Shown: positions 1-5,901 of the stretch, one piece after another
How the letters are laid out: every line of letters starts with the position of its first letter
Numbering within the stretch: the stretch's first letter is position 1
Source: a bacterium UBP2_UBA4780
Lineage (GTDB): Bacteria > Edwardsbacteria > AC1 > EtOH8
NCBI GenBank assembly: GCA_002403115.1
Contig: DHHE01000125.1
Coordinates: 1-5,916, forward strand
Length of the DNA stretch: 5,916 nucleotides
Direction of reading: 5' to 3'
The notes under the pieces: generated by a model
Seen by the model: the letters and a program-made list of their open reading frames with translations, nothing else
The model's database searches: none
Told to the model about the DNA's origin: nothing
Made by a program: the position numbers and the translations under genes

Positions 1-284
1 AGCTCCCGGGCCATGCCCACCGCCCCGGCCGTTCCGTAATCGGCGTCCGGCCTGATGTACTCGATCCTGGCGCCGAACCGGCTCCCGTCGCCGAAATGGC
101 CGGAGACGGCCTCGGCCTGGTGGAACAGCAGCACCACCATCTCGGAGATCCCGTGCGACTTCAGGAGCCTGACGATGTGCTCCATCATCGGCCGGTTGAC
201 CATCGGGGCCATGGGCTTGGGGATGTCCATGGTCAGGGGGCGCAGCCGGGTGCCGAAGCCGCCGGCCATGATCACCGCCTTCAT
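1..284 (-). CDS. Sugar-1-phosphate nucleotidyltransferase, probable mannose-1-phosphate guanylyltransferase (partial, N-terminal 94 residues)
   Basis: This gene starts at ATG 284-282 on the minus strand and runs off the left edge. The visible N-terminus carries the nucleotidyltransferase signature: MKAVIMAGGFGTRLRPLT, the nucleotide-binding Gly-rich loop with its Arg, followed by IPKPM with the conserved Lys. Later motifs are VNRPMMEHIV and YGTAGAV. Enzymes of this family join a sugar-1-phosphate to an NTP, releasing pyrophosphate, in the cytoplasm. The exact N-terminal wording is closest, from memory, to mannose-1-phosphate guanylyltransferases, including the long forms fused to a phosphomannomutase domain. 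Glucose-1-phosphate enzymes are an alternative, and the substrate cannot be set from 94 residues. The start overlaps the stop of the upstream GlmU-like gene as ATGA and has a strong ribosome binding site, so the two genes are probably translationally coupled. Confidence 0.88.
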   Translation of the reverse strand, partial: MKAVIMAGGFGTRLRPLTMDIPKPMAPMVNRPMMEHIVRLLKSHGISEMVVLLFHQAEAVSGHFGDGSRFGARIEYIRPDADYGTAGAVGMARE

Positions 285-1537
285 GCCGTCCCTCCCTTCG
301 CCGTTGTTTTCCTCAGATCCGCGGTGGACTGGAACAGCGCCCTGATGGCCGCGGCCAGCTCGGCCGAGAGTTTCTGGCGGCGCCTGGCCATCACCGCTCC
401 GGCCGTCTCCAGCATCTTGTCGATGGAATGCTCCCGGAACGATCCGCTGCACCCCCAGGAGAACGGCGGCAGATGCTTGCGCACCGGCCCCCCGAAGACG
501 TTGCAGCCCGGTCCGATCACCGTCCCGGTGTTGATCATGGTGCCGATGGCCGTCTTGACGTGGTCGCCGATGAAACAGCCGACCTTGATGGAGCCGGTGT
601 CCGCCATGCGGCCGTCCGTCCACACCGAGACGCTGGAGTAGTTGTTCTTCAGGTCCGAGTTGCAGGTCTGGGCCCCCAAGTTCACCCAGGAGCCCACGTA
701 GCCGTGCCCCAGGAAGCCGTCGTGGTGCTTGTTGGAGAAGTCCATGAAAACGGATTGCTCCACCTCCCCCGACACCCGGCAGCAGCGGCCCAGGGAGACG
801 CCCGGCCTCAGCCTGGCCCCGTCCACTATGCAGTCGGGGCCTATGTAGCACGGGCCCTCGATTCGCCCGGGCCCGCGCACCAGCGCCCCGCCGTCGATGA
901 TGATGGGGCCGCTTCTGGTGTCCAGGACAACGCCGGGCTCCACCACCGCTTTTCGGACCATCCTGAGGTGAGCCCGCTTGCCGAGCAGGGATACGCCCGG
1001 CCCCAGCTTCCCTCCGCCGTCCCTGAAACCGGCGGCGTCGTCCTCGATCATCCGGCCGTTCATGTTCACCAGGTCCCAGGGATGAAAGGCCAGGCCCTCC
1101 TTGATTTCGACCGTCTTGCAAAGCGGCATCAGGCTGGCAAAGGCCGCCTCGTCGGGCTGTTCCGAGGCCAGCTGGTGAAGCAGGACGTCCTGGATCACTG
1201 CCGCCACCAGATGGCCCTCGAATAGAAAGGCCGCGTTGGGCGGCGTTTTCGATATCCTCTGCCATAACGCGGCCGGCAGCACCGCCCGTCCGTTGACCAG
1301 GGCCACCGCCCCGGCGCCCACCGCCCGGATGTCGGCCGGCGTGTTCCGTCCGGCCGCGGCCAGGATCGGTTCGCGTTCGGCCATTACCCAGCATTGGACG
1401 GAGGCCTTGCCGGCAACGGTCCTCATCCTCTCCTGCGGGGTGTAGGCCCCGCAGCGGAGCTGGAAGGCCGGCCTGAGGCATGTCAGGGGGTAAAGCTCCC
1501 CGTAATGCCTGTCCTCGAAGATCACGATACGCCGCAT
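281..1537 (-). CDS. Alternative GlmU-type protein: N-terminal sugar nucleotidyltransferase plus C-terminal hexapeptide-repeat acyltransferase
   Basis: This is a 418-residue two-domain protein. Residues 1-160 lack the classical GlmU loop and instead begin IVIFEDR ... LYPLTCLRPAFQLRCG, typical of the alternative bacterial GlmU family. Residues about 178-360 form a left-handed beta-helix with repeated hexapeptides (VSLLGK, VVEPGV, CYIGPDC, VIGPGC). They contain the conserved block DFSNKHHDGFLGH (266-278) followed by VGSWVNLGAQT and NSDLKNNY (293-300), which is the acyltransferase core. Family members are taken to make UDP-GlcNAc from glucosamine-1-phosphate, for peptidoglycan and lipopolysaccharide, in the cytoplasm. 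This assignment rests on family knowledge; a related UDP-sugar is possible. The open frame extends upstream to 1837, but that extension is unlike the family, would start inside the divergent PBP gene and lies before the predicted promoter, so I start at ATG 1537. The ribosome binding site is weak. Confidence 0.88.
   Translation of the reverse strand: MRRIVIFEDRHYGELYPLTCLRPAFQLRCGAYTPQERMRTVAGKASVQCWVMAEREPILAAAGRNTPADIRAVGAGAVALVNGRAVLPAALWQRISKTPPNAAFLFEGHLVAAVIQDVLLHQLASEQPDEAAFASLMPLCKTVEIKEGLAFHPWDLVNMNGRMIEDDAAGFRDGGGKLGPGVSLLGKRAHLRMVRKAVVEPGVVLDTRSGPIIIDGGALVRGPGRIEGPCYIGPDCIVDGARLRPGVSLGRCCRVSGEVEQSVFMDFSNKHHDGFLGHGYVGSWVNLGAQTCNSDLKNNYSSVSVWTDGRMADTGSIKVGCFIGDHVKTAIGTMINTGTVIGPGCNVFGGPVRKHLPPFSWGCSGSFREHSIDKMLETAGAVMARRRQKLSAELAAAIRALFQSTADLRKTTAKGGTA
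291..296 (-). promoter_or_regulatory. Shine-Dalgarno GGGAGG for the left-edge nucleotidyltransferase
   Basis: Read on the minus strand, GGGAGG lies six bases before ATG 284-282, inside the last codons of the GlmU-like gene. It is the only strong Shine-Dalgarno I see in the window. It supports this start and independent loading or re-initiation at the ATGA overlap. Confidence 0.7.
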
Positions 1538-1573
1538 TCTCTCATATCCGCCATTAAGACGCTGTCTGGCATA

Positions 1574-1603
1574 ATGATACTGCAAAAGCAGAGCCCGTGT
1601 CAA
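1574..1603 (-). promoter_or_regulatory. Sigma70-type promoter for the GlmU-like / nucleotidyltransferase operon
   Basis: On the minus strand, TTGACA (1603-1598) is followed after 18 bases by TATCAT (1579-1574). Transcription would start near 1567, leaving a leader of about 30 bases before ATG 1537. The -35 box is a perfect consensus and the -10 box matches four of six positions. It lies in the gap between two divergent genes, where a promoter is expected. Confidence 0.6.
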
Positions 1604-1639
1604 TGGTAAAACATGAGTCCGGCCGCCGCGGTTTTGCAC

Positions 1640-1668
1640 TTGACTACCGGCCCCTTTAGAGTTACAAT
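1640..1668 (+). promoter_or_regulatory. Sigma70-type promoter for the class A PBP gene
   Basis: TTGACT (1640-1645) and TACAAT (1663-1668) are separated by exactly 17 bases, each with one mismatch to consensus. The start of transcription would fall near 1675, giving a short leader of about 20 bases before ATG 1696. No good Shine-Dalgarno is visible in that leader. Confidence 0.65.
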
Positions 1669-1695
1669 TACTTCCATGCAACCGTACTCCCCATA

Positions 1696-3816
1696 ATGAT
1701 GAAGCCAAATGTGAAGAAAGCCCTGGCGCGGCTCCTCTCGGCCCTGCGAATCGCCGGCCTGGCCCTGGCCTTCCTGCTGGGCCTGGGCGCCGGCGTCCTC
1801 TCCTTCTACGGCCGCGGCCTGCCCTCCACCAAGACATTGGAGGACATCCGGCCCAAGCAGGGCACCAAGGTCTTCGACCGGGACACCGTTCTGGTCTACG
1901 AGTTCGCCGAGGAACACCGCATCATCGTCCCCCTGTTGCGGATACCGAAGGTGCTGGTGGACGCCACCATCGCCATCGAGGACCGCGGCTTCCGCCGCCA
2001 TTGGGGCATCGACGCCTTCGGCTACTTCGCCGCCTTCAAGGACTGGGCCTTCCGCGGCAAGCGGCTGCGCGGCGCCTCCACCATCACCCAGCAGCTGGCC
2101 CGCAATCTTTTCCTGACCCAGGACCGCACCATTTCCCGAAAGCTGGCCGAGGCGGTGCTGGCTTTAAAGATCGAGCGGCTGTACTCTAAGGACCAGATCC
2201 TGGAACTCTACTTCAACCAGATCTACTACGGCCACGGGGCCTACGGGGCCGAAACCGCGGCCCGGCTGTATTTCGGGAAACCGGTCGACAGCCTGACCCT
2301 TTCCCAGGCGGCCATGATCGCCGGCCTGCCCCGCGGCCCCTCGGTCTATTCGCCGTACGACAAGCCCGAGGTATGCCTGCGGCGGCGGTCCCTGGTGCTC
2401 AACGCCATGGCCGACATGGGCTCGATCACCCGGGAGCAGGCCGAGCGGGCCAAGCGCGACTCCCTGGTCCTCAAGCCAAAGGAGCTGCGGCTGAACGACG
2501 CCCCCTACTACGTCGAGGAGATACGCAAGCATCTGGAGGCCCGCTACGGGGCCAACGCCATCTACCAGGGGGCGATGACCGTCCACTCCACCCTGGACCT
2601 CGGGCTGCAGCGCATCGCCAACCAGGCCTCCGAGAACTGGCTGTGCAAGCTGGAGGACCAGTACGGATTCCGGGTGAAGAAGCGGGACTTCAAGCCGCCC
2701 AAGGCCGAGAGCGACATCGCCAAGACCCCCTACCTCCAGGGGGCCCTGGTGGCCATGAACCCGCACACCGGGCACGTCCTGGCCATGATCGGGGGCCGCG
2801 ACTACCTGGTCAGCAAGTTCAACCGGGCGGTCCAGGGCAAGCGCCAGGCCGGCTCCTCGTTCAAGCCCTTCGTCTACACCGCGGCCGTGGACAACGGGTT
2901 CTCGCCGGGCGACGTCTTCGTGGACGCCCCCATCGTCATCGAGGACGACGGCTCGGGCAACCCCTGGTACCCGGGAAACTACGACGGCAAGTTCGAGGGG
3001 CCCATCTCCCTGCGCAAGGCGCTGGCCCTCTCCAAGAACCTGGTGGCCGTCAAGCTCATCCAGCGGGTGGGCCCCACCAGCGTCATCTCCTACGCCCGCA
3101 AGATGGGCATCAGGACGCCCCTGCCGGCGGTGCTCTCCCTGGCCCTGGGTTCGGCCGACGTCACCCTGTTCGACATGGTCTCGGCCTACGGGGTCATGGC
3201 CAACCGCGGCGTCCGGGTGGACCCGGTGATGATCCTCAAGGTGATGGACAAGAACGGCCGGGTGCTGGAGGAGAACAAGCCCTACGCCGAGGAGGTGCTG
3301 ACGCCCCAGTCCGCCTTCATGATAACCAACATGCTGGAGAGCGTCATCAACGGCGGCACCGGCTTCGCCGCCCGCTCCATGGGCTTCACCCGCCCGGCCG
3401 CCGGCAAGACCGGGACCACCAACGACTACACCGACAACTGGTTCGTGGGCTTCACCCCGGACCTGGTCTGCGGGGTCTGGGTGGGCTTCGACCAGAAGAA
3501 GACCATCGCCAAGGGGGCCACCGGGGCCGGCCTGGCCCTGCCCATCTGGACCGAGTTCATGAAGTTGGCCGCCGAGGGAACCCCGGTGGCCAACTTCCAC
3601 ACCCCGTCGAACATAGTGCGGGCAGCCATCTGCGCCGAGTCCGGACTGCTGGCCACCCCGGCCTGCGCCAACACCCGTTCCGAGGTCTTCATCAAGGGCA
3701 ACGTGCCGGAGCGCACCTGCGACATCCACCGGGTGCAGGACCTGGGCGGGCAGATAAAGGACTACAACTTCCAGCAGCTGGACAAGGGGACCATGGTCCA
3801 CCCGGAGAAGCTCTAG
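1696..3816 (+). CDS. Class A penicillin-binding protein, PBP1A type (bifunctional peptidoglycan glycosyltransferase/transpeptidase)
   Basis: This is a complete 706-residue inner-membrane enzyme that polymerises lipid II and cross-links the stem peptides in the periplasm. A membrane anchor spans residues about 18-36 after a short Arg/Lys-rich cytoplasmic tail. The glycosyltransferase domain (about 55-235) has EDRGF with the catalytic Glu at 95, GASTITQQLARN (126-137), and ILELYFNQIYYG with the second Glu at 170. The transpeptidase domain (about 345-620) has all three penicillin-binding motifs: SSFK with Ser387 as nucleophile and Lys390, SKN at 446-448, and KTGT at 571-574. The C-terminal tail has two conserved-looking Cys-containing pieces (ICAESGLLATPAC and ERTCDIH), as seen in other PBP1A proteins. 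Length is within the usual 650-850. ATG 1696 and ATG 1699 are both possible starts. The gene is divergent from the GlmU-like gene, whose product probably supplies its precursor pathway. Confidence 0.96.
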   Translation: MMKPNVKKALARLLSALRIAGLALAFLLGLGAGVLSFYGRGLPSTKTLEDIRPKQGTKVFDRDTVLVYEFAEEHRIIVPLLRIPKVLVDATIAIEDRGFRRHWGIDAFGYFAAFKDWAFRGKRLRGASTITQQLARNLFLTQDRTISRKLAEAVLALKIERLYSKDQILELYFNQIYYGHGAYGAETAARLYFGKPVDSLTLSQAAMIAGLPRGPSVYSPYDKPEVCLRRRSLVLNAMADMGSITREQAERAKRDSLVLKPKELRLNDAPYYVEEIRKHLEARYGANAIYQGAMTVHSTLDLGLQRIANQASENWLCKLEDQYGFRVKKRDFKPPKAESDIAKTPYLQGALVAMNPHTGHVLAMIGGRDYLVSKFNRAVQGKRQAGSSFKPFVYTAAVDNGFSPGDVFVDAPIVIEDDGSGNPWYPGNYDGKFEGPISLRKALALSKNLVAVKLIQRVGPTSVISYARKMGIRTPLPAVLSLALGSADVTLFDMVSAYGVMANRGVRVDPVMILKVMDKNGRVLEENKPYAEEVLTPQSAFMITNMLESVINGGTGFAARSMGFTRPAAGKTGTTNDYTDNWFVGFTPDLVCGVWVGFDQKKTIAKGATGAGLALPIWTEFMKLAAEGTPVANFHTPSNIVRAAICAESGLLATPACANTRSEVFIKGNVPERTCDIHRVQDLGGQIKDYNFQQLDKGTMVHPEKL

Positions 3817-3830
3817 CACCCGCTGTCCCC

Positions 3831-3843
3831 TGTCACCCCGGGA
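3831..3843 (+). repeat. Short repeat head, copy A (TGTCACCCCGGGA)
   Basis: This 13-base match to TGTCAYCCYGRGA lies 15 bases after the PBP stop and immediately before a longer copy. It looks like the truncated head of the same repeat unit. Confidence 0.4.
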
Positions 3844-3845
3844 AA

Positions 3846-3892
3846 TGTCATCCTGGGATTGCCCCGTGCTTGGCGAGTTGACGGATCTCTCC
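3846..3892 (+). repeat. Degenerate interspersed repeat, copy B
   Basis: The unit opens with TGTCATCCTGGGA and closes with GAGTTGACGGATCTCTCC, 47 bases in all. Copy C has the same head, the same tail (AGTTGAGGGAT) and nearly the same length (46), with a diverged middle. I recall similar GTCATCC...GGATCT elements scattered between genes of many uncultivated bacteria, but I cannot confirm family membership here. Confidence 0.5.
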
Positions 3893-3966
3893 CTGCCCGG
3901 CCGGCTGAGGCGGTGCCCTGAGTTGGACAAGAATGGATGCGGGCGAAGGCGATGGCTACCCACTCA

Positions 3967-4012
3967 TGTCATCCCGAGAACGGCGCCCTGCCTTGCAAGT
4001 TGAGGGATATCC
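3967..4012 (+). repeat. Degenerate interspersed repeat, copy C
   Basis: The unit opens with TGTCATCCCGAGA and closes with AAGTTGAGGGATATCC. It aligns end to end with copy B with one base difference in length. Between B and C a partial tail, AGTTGGACAAGAATGGAT, may be the remains of another copy. Confidence 0.5.
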
Positions 4013-4077
4013 ATATTAATTAAGGAAGCCCCGCCTTCGCCAGGCTATGGCGGACAGGCATGAAAGCAGGAATATTT

Positions 4078-4108
4078 AAACCGCCGGAATGGTTGTCCGG
4101 CGGTTTTT
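4078..4108 (+). terminator. Rho-independent terminator
   Basis: An 11-bp perfect stem, AAACCGCCGGA (4078-4088) with TCCGGCGGTTT (4096-4106), encloses the seven-base loop ATGGTTG. The T-run of five (4104-4108) follows on the plus strand. It would end transcripts coming from the PBP gene about 260 bases upstream. The minus-strand reading has only TTTAAATATT after the stem, so termination in that direction would be weaker. Confidence 0.85.
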
Positions 4109-4118
4109 ACTTGATTAA

Positions 4119-4400
4119 CATCCCCCATTCGAAGGGGCCGATGGCTGCAAATATCATGCGCGCAGCGTGCAAAACGTTTTTCACAAAGCCAAAGAGAAGG
4201 CCAAAATAACCAAGCCGGCCACGGTTCATACCTTGCGGCACAGTTTTGCCACCCATTTGCTGGAACAGGGCACCGACCTGAGATACATACAGGCTTTGTT
4301 GGGGCATTCCAGCCCCAAGACTACCGAGATATATACCCATGTGTCAAACCAGGCCATAGGCAAAATCAAAAGCCCGCTTGACATCCATGGCAAAAAGTGA
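4119..4400 (+). pseudogene. Tyrosine recombinase/integrase, C-terminal catalytic fragment
   Basis: The frame gives the end of a phage-integrase-type catalytic domain. HTLRHSFATH supplies the His and second catalytic Arg, LGHSS the next His, and TEIYTHV the Tyr nucleophile (codon 4332-4334). The tail KIKSPLD resembles the end of integron integrases (RSPLD in IntI1) and of related Bacteroidetes recombinases. Family members are about 300 residues; here the core-binding domain, the first Arg and the catalytic Lys are absent. A GTG at 4167 could start a 77-residue protein. However, family-like sequence continues in frame upstream (FEGADG, then KYHARSVQ) until stop TAA 4116-4118, so this is a 5'-truncated gene and not a small one. 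The remaining frame is intact, which suggests recent loss. It points toward the cassettes. It should be inactive alone. Confidence 0.85.
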
Positions 4401-4402
4401 TA

Positions 4403-4484
4403 GGCTAAATACACGCCATTAGTGGCGGGTTATCGCCTATATTGGCACATATTACGCCATAATGGTGCTAACCCACTAGTTAGC
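4403..4484 (+). other. Putative integron recombination site (attI-like, or a degenerate attC)
   Basis: GCTAAC (4467-4472) and GTTAGC (4479-4484) form a perfect inverted repeat around CCACTA, like the paired integrase-binding boxes of an attI simple site. Upstream are two direct near-copies, ACGCCATTAGTGG (4413-4425) and ACGCCATAATGG (4454-4465), which could be accessory sites. A second reading is an 82-base attC. In it, GGCTAAA (4403-4409) pairs with TTAGC, and CACGCCATTA (4412-4421) pairs with TAATGGTG (4460-4467) leaving one extrahelical G. Either way the recombination point would be between G4479 and T4480. I cannot choose between the two readings. Confidence 0.5.
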
Positions 4485-4506
4485 GGCAAGCTTAAGACGA
4501 CAGACA

Positions 4507-5064
4507 ATGAGTGACAAAGTATATTTGAATTCTATCAGACTTGAAGGTAAGCAGACTCCTTCATGGTCAAGTATTCCTCATCAAACCTGGCAGACAATTC
4601 TCAATAACTTCTTTTTTAAAATTGCTGACAGCTTTGCATTCATGGACGTTTTAGAAAAAAAGGATTTATTTCCAAAAGGGCTGACCTTCTTTGAAAATTG
4701 GGAACTCGAAAACACTGACTTAATCGATCTTAACGGCAATATTGTTTGTAAGTTCAAATTAAACGACGACTGTAGACGTAAATTATTAATTCAGGACTTC
4801 GCTTTGCATGAAAAGGGAATGAATCCCCCTAGAGACTATCGCGAATACGACGACGATCATTACTATTACGATTTTGACGAACTATACTTTTTCTCGGCAG
4901 ACAGACTAATTGGTGTTTTCATAAATCACGAGGACATGATACAATTTAAAAATTTAACCCAGCAAGAAAATTCTCTTTTGCTTCAACTTGACAAAAGCAT
5001 TACGGTTGACATCATTGACGAACTTGACTTGCAAAAAAGCATTCAAAACAAAGGTGGACAATAA
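4507..5064 (+). CDS. Hypothetical cassette protein, 185 aa
   Basis: I do not recognise this protein. It is soluble-looking and acidic, with no signal peptide or membrane segment. A striking Asp/Tyr-rich run lies at about residues 110-128 (YREYDDDHYYYDFDELYFF). The C-terminal third looks like alternating strands and helices (LIGVFINHEDMIQF, then LLLQLDKSITVDIIDEL). The start ATG 4507 is 27 bases after the inferred cassette boundary and has no clear Shine-Dalgarno, as is common for the first ORF of a cassette. It ends eight bases before the attC-like site. Codon use is AT-rich, unlike the PBP gene, which supports acquisition from elsewhere. I see no convincing promoter directly upstream. The layout would allow an immunity or stress-type cargo gene, but nothing in the sequence shows that. 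Confidence 0.8.
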   Translation: MSDKVYLNSIRLEGKQTPSWSSIPHQTWQTILNNFFFKIADSFAFMDVLEKKDLFPKGLTFFENWELENTDLIDLNGNIVCKFKLNDDCRRKLLIQDFALHEKGMNPPRDYREYDDDHYYYDFDELYFFSADRLIGVFINHEDMIQFKNLTQQENSLLLQLDKSITVDIIDELDLQKSIQNKGGQ

Positions 5065-5071
5065 AGCCAGC

Positions 5072-5166
5072 CGCTAACACAGGTCTTGCTCCATTTTTTG
5101 CGTGTTAAAGCTCAAATGCGTAACTTGACATAGCAAAATACGGCGCAAGGCCTGAGAACGTTAACC
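5072..5166 (+). other. attC-like recombination site
   Basis: The outer boxes are CGCTAAC (5072-5078) and GTTAACC (5160-5166), pairing with internal mismatches. Inside, CAGGTCTTGC (5080-5089) pairs with GCAAGGCCTG (5145-5154) over ten positions with one G-T wobble. Further in, ATTTTTTGC (5093-5101) pairs with GCAAAAT (5133-5139), leaving two extrahelical T bases on the 5' arm. The apical loop is about 31 bases. The total of about 95 bases is within the usual attC range of roughly 57 to 141. Conserved ends, a long imperfect stem and bulged bases on the 5' arm are attC hallmarks. The spacers between outer and inner boxes are uneven (one and five bases), so the fit is good but not perfect. Confidence 0.65.
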
Positions 5167-5208
5167 GCAAATATCAAAACAATCAGCCACAATTATAGAA
5201 CACCTATC

Positions 5209-5802
5209 ATGGACCAAATCATCCAATTAAAAATCTCACTTGACGACATCGAACCTAAAATCTGGCGACGTTTTGCCGTTCCCGATTCCATTTCCCTGCA
5301 CAGGATGCACAGCATTATACAAACAGTTATGGGTTGGGATGATTACCACCTCTATTCTTTCAAAATCGCTGATGCTGAATACCATCTACCCAATCCGGAA
5401 CTGGACGACGGGCTTGACCTATTGAGAACTAGGCCGAGTCCTAAAAATTCTAAGAAGGTAAAACTGCGTGAGTTGAACTTGAAACCCGGCCGGAAATTCA
5501 AATATATCTATGATTTCGGCGACGACTGGAGGCACACCATCGCCGTCGAAAAAGTCTTCGCCCCGGATAGCGGCACCAAGGTGCCATGGTGTTTGGATGG
5601 CCGAAGAAACTGCCCACCCGAGGACTGCGGCTCGATCCCGGGCTATGAACGCATCATCGAGATCCTTAAAAGCGGCCCCAAGACCAAGGATGATAAGGAT
5701 CTTATGACTTGGCTGGGCGAAGGCTACGATCCGGAATACTTCGATCCGGCCGATGTCAATGTATGTTTTACCCCTAAAAAGCGGAAAATACCAAAAAAAT
5801 AG
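5209..5802 (+). CDS. pRiA4b ORF-3 family protein (also called IS1096 passenger TnpR family)
   Basis: This is a complete 197-residue member of the pRiA4b ORF-3 family (PF07929 by memory). Diagnostic pieces in order are IEPKIWRRFAVPDSISL (14-30), MGWDDYHLYSF (41-51), YDFGDDWRHTI (100-110), CLDGRRNCPPEDCG (128-141), and the closing WLGEGYDPEYFDPADVN. The molecular function is unknown. The family is common on plasmids, insertion elements and in cassettes, and despite the TnpR label no resolvase catalytic motif is seen. The start ATG 5209 lies 48 bases past the inferred cassette boundary, and no strong ribosome binding site is visible. The first 80 or so codons are AT-rich while the second half is clearly GC-richer. 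It ends 99 bases before the next GCCTAAC box, consistent with being cassette cargo. Confidence 0.92.
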   Translation: MDQIIQLKISLDDIEPKIWRRFAVPDSISLHRMHSIIQTVMGWDDYHLYSFKIADAEYHLPNPELDDGLDLLRTRPSPKNSKKVKLRELNLKPGRKFKYIYDFGDDWRHTIAVEKVFAPDSGTKVPWCLDGRRNCPPEDCGSIPGYERIIEILKSGPKTKDDKDLMTWLGEGYDPEYFDPADVNVCFTPKKRKIPKK

Positions 5803-5805
5803 GCT

Positions 5806-5836
5806 GGGGCCGCCAATCTTACCTTCCCCTGGCCCC
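5806..5836. other. Inverted repeat after the pRiA4b ORF-3 gene
   Basis: GGGGCC (5806-5811) can pair with GGCCCC (5831-5836) across a 19-base loop. A second small hairpin follows, GGGAG (5851-5855) with CTCCC (5861-5865). No T-run follows either one, so I do not call a terminator. They fill most of the GC-rich trailer before the next recombination box. Confidence 0.35.
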
Positions 5837-5901
5837 CTACCGGCATTGAAGGGAGAAATGCTCCCGTGCCCTCCCGACGGCAGACGCCAAGAAGAAGCCC
5901 C

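Larger units (their letters stand above)
3817..4077. other. Intergenic stretch with degenerate repeats, no gene
   Basis: The stretch between the PBP stop and the terminator has no credible coding frame. It holds the repeat units listed separately. It also has a short imperfect hairpin in which CCGCC (4031-4035) can pair with GGCGG (4049-4053), and an AT-rich spot with TTAATTAA at 4016-4023. Base composition falls from GC-rich to AT-rich through its right half, marking the junction with the accessory region. Confidence 0.6.

Noticed and set aside
428..1225. Plus-strand open frame of 265 codons opposite the GlmU-like gene
   Set aside because: It is a shadow of the minus-strand gene, with no recognisable motifs and no ribosome binding site.
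1538..1837. N-terminal extension of the GlmU-like gene by 100 residues
   Set aside because: The extra residues are Arg/Gly-rich and unlike the family, overlap the divergent PBP coding region, and lie upstream of the predicted promoter.
2373..3881. Plus-strand open frame of 502 codons inside the PBP gene
   Set aside because: It lies in another frame of the PBP coding sequence and gives Gly/Arg/Pro/His-rich translation with no family features.
2164..3963. Long minus-strand open frame of 599 codons opposite the PBP gene
   Set aside because: It is antisense to a complete, motif-perfect PBP1A. The translation is a low-complexity Gly/Val/His/Asp mix typical of shadow frames in GC-rich DNA.
4107..4340. 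Minus-strand ORF of 77 codons over the terminator and recombinase fragment
   Set aside because: It is antisense to the recognisable recombinase catalytic domain and begins inside it; no known motif.
5125..5130. Perfect TTGACA inside the attC-like site as a promoter for the pRiA4b ORF-3 gene
   Set aside because: No -10 like sequence occurs 16 to 19 bases downstream, where only GC-rich stem sequence is found.
4403..5166. CRISPR array or tRNA gene in the inverted-repeat-rich gaps
   Set aside because: The repeats are few, unequal and unevenly spaced with no spacer pattern, and no cloverleaf or T-loop sequence is visible.
5806..5865. Hairpins after the pRiA4b ORF-3 gene as a terminator
   Set aside because: The first stem has a 19-base loop and neither hairpin is followed by a T-run.
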